DNA from: CAZHWT01 sp964536215
GTDB lineage: Bacteria; Patescibacteriota; CAZHWT01
NCBI GenBank assembly: GCA_964536215.1
Contig: CAZHWT010000019.1
Location: 1-25,831 of the forward strand
DNA: 25,831 nucleotides
Reading direction: 5' to 3'
Shown here: one piece after another, positions 24,153 to 25,831 of the stretch
Numbering within the stretch: position 1 is the first letter of the stretch
Layout: each line of letters begins with the position of its first letter
Made by a program: the position numbers and the translations under genes
Notes under the pieces: model-generated
Database searches by the model: none
Seen by the model: only the letters and a program-made list of their open reading frames with translations
What the model was told of the DNA's origin: nothing

Positions 24153-25040
24153 ATTAAAAAGTTTTTCATTTTCCTTATCTTCATATGCATCATTGCTGCA
24201 GCAGGATTTTTTCTTGCCAAGCAGGCCGGGTGGTATGGCCGTATTAGTGATTGGGTCAACGGACTACCGTTTGCCGCTTCGTTGCCAGCCCAGCAAGTCG
24301 ACAAACCGGTCGCCGTCCGCTTTGCCATTCTTTCCGACTCGCACCAGGACGACACCTATTTCCCTGACATAGTCAGTCAAATTGCCGCCCGCACTGACCT
24401 GCAGTTCGTAGCACACTTAGGTGATCTATCTGATGCCGGCGACAAAGCCAAGCTGCAACAGGCCAAGGACATTCTGGATACCATTAAGCCTACCGTCTAT
24501 GTCCTACCAGGCGACCATGATTACAATTGGTATCCTGACCACGACCTGACCAACTTTAAACAGGTGCTAGGCCTAACCAAAACCTATTTTAGCTTTGACC
24601 AGGCCGGCTTCCATTTTCTCTTTATTGATAACAGCAACCTCAACGACGGCATCGATCCTGCCCAATGGCAGTGGCTTACCCAGGATCTGCAAGCCCACAA
24701 GCAGCAGCCGATTTTCATCTTTATGTCTACGCCGTTATCCAACCCCTATATCGCCTACAAAGCCATGGGCGCCCGCAGTGAACAAGTCGACCAACAATCG
24801 CATCAACTCGGTCAATTACTCAAGTCATATCCAGTTAAAGCCATATTTGCCGGAGACACCCACACCTATGCCAAATTCAAAGATAAAGACTCTGGCTTAC
24901 CCATTGTAGCCGTCGGTGCCGCTGGTTCAACTAAGAATTTGCTCCCCCTATACGTAATTGTTGATATTTTCACAGATGGAAGTTACAATACCACCAGCAA
25001 ACCATACAAAAAAGCCATCCCCGTAACTGGGCATGACTAA
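24153..25040 (+). CDS. Membrane-anchored metallophosphoesterase, inferred ATT start
   Basis: A calcineurin-like phosphoesterase: SDSH (61-64), HLGDLSD (89-95), LPGDHD (118-123) and AGDTH (233-237) are the metal-binding blocks. The usual His of the fourth block is missing (FMSTPL) and GH is GD in the last, so activity may differ from the norm. The first usual start codon is a TTG at 24282, but the frame is open upstream. There it encodes KKFFIFLIFICIIAAAGFF, a typical membrane anchor. No ATG, GTG or TTG precedes that anchor. ATT at 24153, 10 nt after GAAAGG (24137-24142), is the best start and gives 295 residues. The catalytic domain would face outwards. ndk follows after 15 nt. Substrate unknown. 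Confidence 0.75.
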   Translation: MKKFFIFLIFICIIAAAGFFLAKQAGWYGRISDWVNGLPFAASLPAQQVDKPVAVRFAILSDSHQDDTYFPDIVSQIAARTDLQFVAHLGDLSDAGDKAKLQQAKDILDTIKPTVYVLPGDHDYNWYPDHDLTNFKQVLGLTKTYFSFDQAGFHFLFIDNSNLNDGIDPAQWQWLTQDLQAHKQQPIFIFMSTPLSNPYIAYKAMGARSEQVDQQSHQLGQLLKSYPVKAIFAGDTHTYAKFKDKDSGLPIVAVGAAGSTKNLLPLYVIVDIFTDGSYNTTSKPYKKAIPVTGHD

Positions 25041-25055
25041 GAAAGGATCCAAAAT

Positions 25056-25595
25056 ATGGAGCAAGGATTAGAAAGAACATTGGTTATATTTAAACCAGAC
25101 GCCATTCAAAGGGGGATTATGGGTGAGGTTTTAGCGCGGTTTGAGCGAGTCGGCCTCAAAATCGTAGCCATGAAAATGGTTAACCCAGACGAAGGCCACT
25201 ATTACCACCACTACGAGACAATCGGCAAAATGGTTTCTCGTCGAGGCGAATCACAGTTCCGCGTTCAACTAGGCGCCATGCAGGAAGGCCCAGTCATTGC
25301 TATGGTCTTGCAGGGAGTCGAGGCAGTTATCTTGGTTCGCAAAATGGTCGGCGCCACCAATACCCGCGACGCTGCTCCAGGCACTATCCGAGGCGACTTT
25401 GCTCACGCCAGCATCGAATACGTTAACACTCACAACGTCGCTCTGCCAACCATCGTCCACGCCTCAGGTGACATTGCCGAAGCCGAACAAGAAATTAAAC
25501 ACTGGTTCAAAGAGGACGAAATTCACGCCGACTACCAAACCGTCCACGAACACTTCACTCAGCCACATCCATCGCAGGTTAAAAAAGGTAAGTAA
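25056..25595 (+). CDS. ndk: Nucleoside diphosphate kinase
   Basis: The 179-residue enzyme moves the terminal phosphate between nucleoside triphosphates and diphosphates through a phospho-histidine. H135 in TIVHAS is the active-site His; ERTLVIFKPDAIQRG (6-20) and VGATNTRDAAPGTIRGDF (98-115) are the nucleotide-binding segments. It is longer than the common 140-150 residues. The extra length lies before GPVIAM, in the segment between GDF and the active His, and in a His/Lys-rich tail. A Shine-Dalgarno AAAGGA precedes the ATG. It probably shares a transcript with the phosphoesterase, 15 nt upstream. In a nucleotide-scavenging cell it would balance the NTP pool. Confidence 0.95.
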   Translation: MEQGLERTLVIFKPDAIQRGIMGEVLARFERVGLKIVAMKMVNPDEGHYYHHYETIGKMVSRRGESQFRVQLGAMQEGPVIAMVLQGVEAVILVRKMVGATNTRDAAPGTIRGDFAHASIEYVNTHNVALPTIVHASGDIAEAEQEIKHWFKEDEIHADYQTVHEHFTQPHPSQVKKGK

Positions 25596-25662
25596 GTGTC
25601 CAAAACAAACTAATCAGACGCACCTGCTCGATGCTCAGCTCAAGTCGTGATCAAGGCATACA

Positions 25663-25697
25663 AAAAACGAATAACGAAAAACGAAAAACTATAAACG
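25663..25697 (+). repeat. 7-nt period array, unit AAAAACG
   Basis: Five consecutive units (AAAAACG, AATAACG, AAAAACG, AAAAACT, ATAAACG) lie between ndk and tRNA-Arg. The last unit runs directly into the GC-rich hairpin. Confidence 0.85.
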
Positions 25698-25717
25698 GCG
25701 CAGCTCCGCGCTGCGCC
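25697..25717. repeat. GC-rich perfect hairpin before tRNA-Arg
   Basis: GGCGCAGC (25697-25704) and GCTGCGCC (25710-25717) pair perfectly around a 5-nt loop. No T run follows on either side, so it is not a standard terminator. It could be a processing signal 5' of the tRNA or a mobile palindrome. Confidence 0.75.
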
Positions 25718-25721
25718 TCCC

Positions 25722-25797
25722 GCCCTCGTAGCTCAACGGATCAGAGCAGACCCGTCCTAAGGGTAAGATGGGGGTTCGATTCCCTCCGAGGGTACCA
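25722..25797 (+). tRNA. tRNA-Arg(CCU)
   Basis: Acceptor GCCCTCG pairs with CGAGGGT, with a G1-U72 wobble. D arm GCTC/GAGC, T arm GGGGG-TTCGATT-CCCTC and an encoded CCA are present. The anticodon loop GTCCTAA gives CCT (25756-25758), reading AGG. Position 32 is G, and the 27-43 pair is a G-A mismatch. Confidence 0.92.
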
Positions 25798-25831
25798 GGT
25801 ATTTGTGTATCATGAAATGATATGCAAATAC

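Overview
The window looks like the chromosome of a Candidate Phyla Radiation bacterium, most likely a Saccharibacterium (TM7). That placement is an inference from gene content, sequence style and gene order, not from a database search. It carries mostly housekeeping information genes, a DNA-uptake set (comEA, comEC core, detached comEC metallo-beta-lactamase domain), a four-domain S1 protein, a Rho without its usual N-terminal helical domain, and no biosynthetic genes. Several genes appear to be read from leaderless transcripts, with the -10 box 6-9 nt before the ATG. The standard genetic code fits all intact genes.

Layout. 1-1234: 3' end of 23S rRNA, 5S rRNA and a Rho-independent terminator. 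1271-5032: an accessory stretch with a non-coding gap, a VapBC-type toxin-antitoxin pair, a large protein with an ADP-ribosyltransferase-like HGT motif, and a convergent peptidase S51 gene broken by two in-frame stops. 5185-10342: rpsA, clpC and radA (translation, proteolysis, DNA repair), with a clear promoter for rpsA and an operator-like promoter for clpC. 10343-14496: a structured leader, rho, a LysM/M23 peptidoglycan hydrolase and obg. 14497-15943: two tRNA-Ala genes in a region with almost no coding. 15984-18874: leuS and a SprT-like metalloprotein. 18875-22333: comEA, comEC and the separate MBL-fold protein, behind one promoter. 22345-25595: argS, a membrane-anchored metallophosphoesterase and ndk. 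25663-25797: a heptamer repeat, a GC-rich hairpin and tRNA-Arg(CCU).

How the parts fit. ComEA and ComEC import DNA strands and RadA acts on branched recombination intermediates; with NDK this suits a cell that probably scavenges nucleotides. ClpC, Rho, Obg, LeuRS and ArgRS are core machinery. The LysM/M23 protein probably remodels cell wall.

The least explained signal is a set of short arrays that all have a 7-nt period but different unit sequences. They lie between 23S and 5S rRNA (two arrays in inverted orientation), before rpsA, inside the argS coding region and before tRNA-Arg. Other points of interest are the non-AUG start inferred for the phosphoesterase, the ART-like gene next to the toxin-antitoxin pair, the doubly interrupted S51 peptidase, and long inverted repeats around the clpC and rho promoters.
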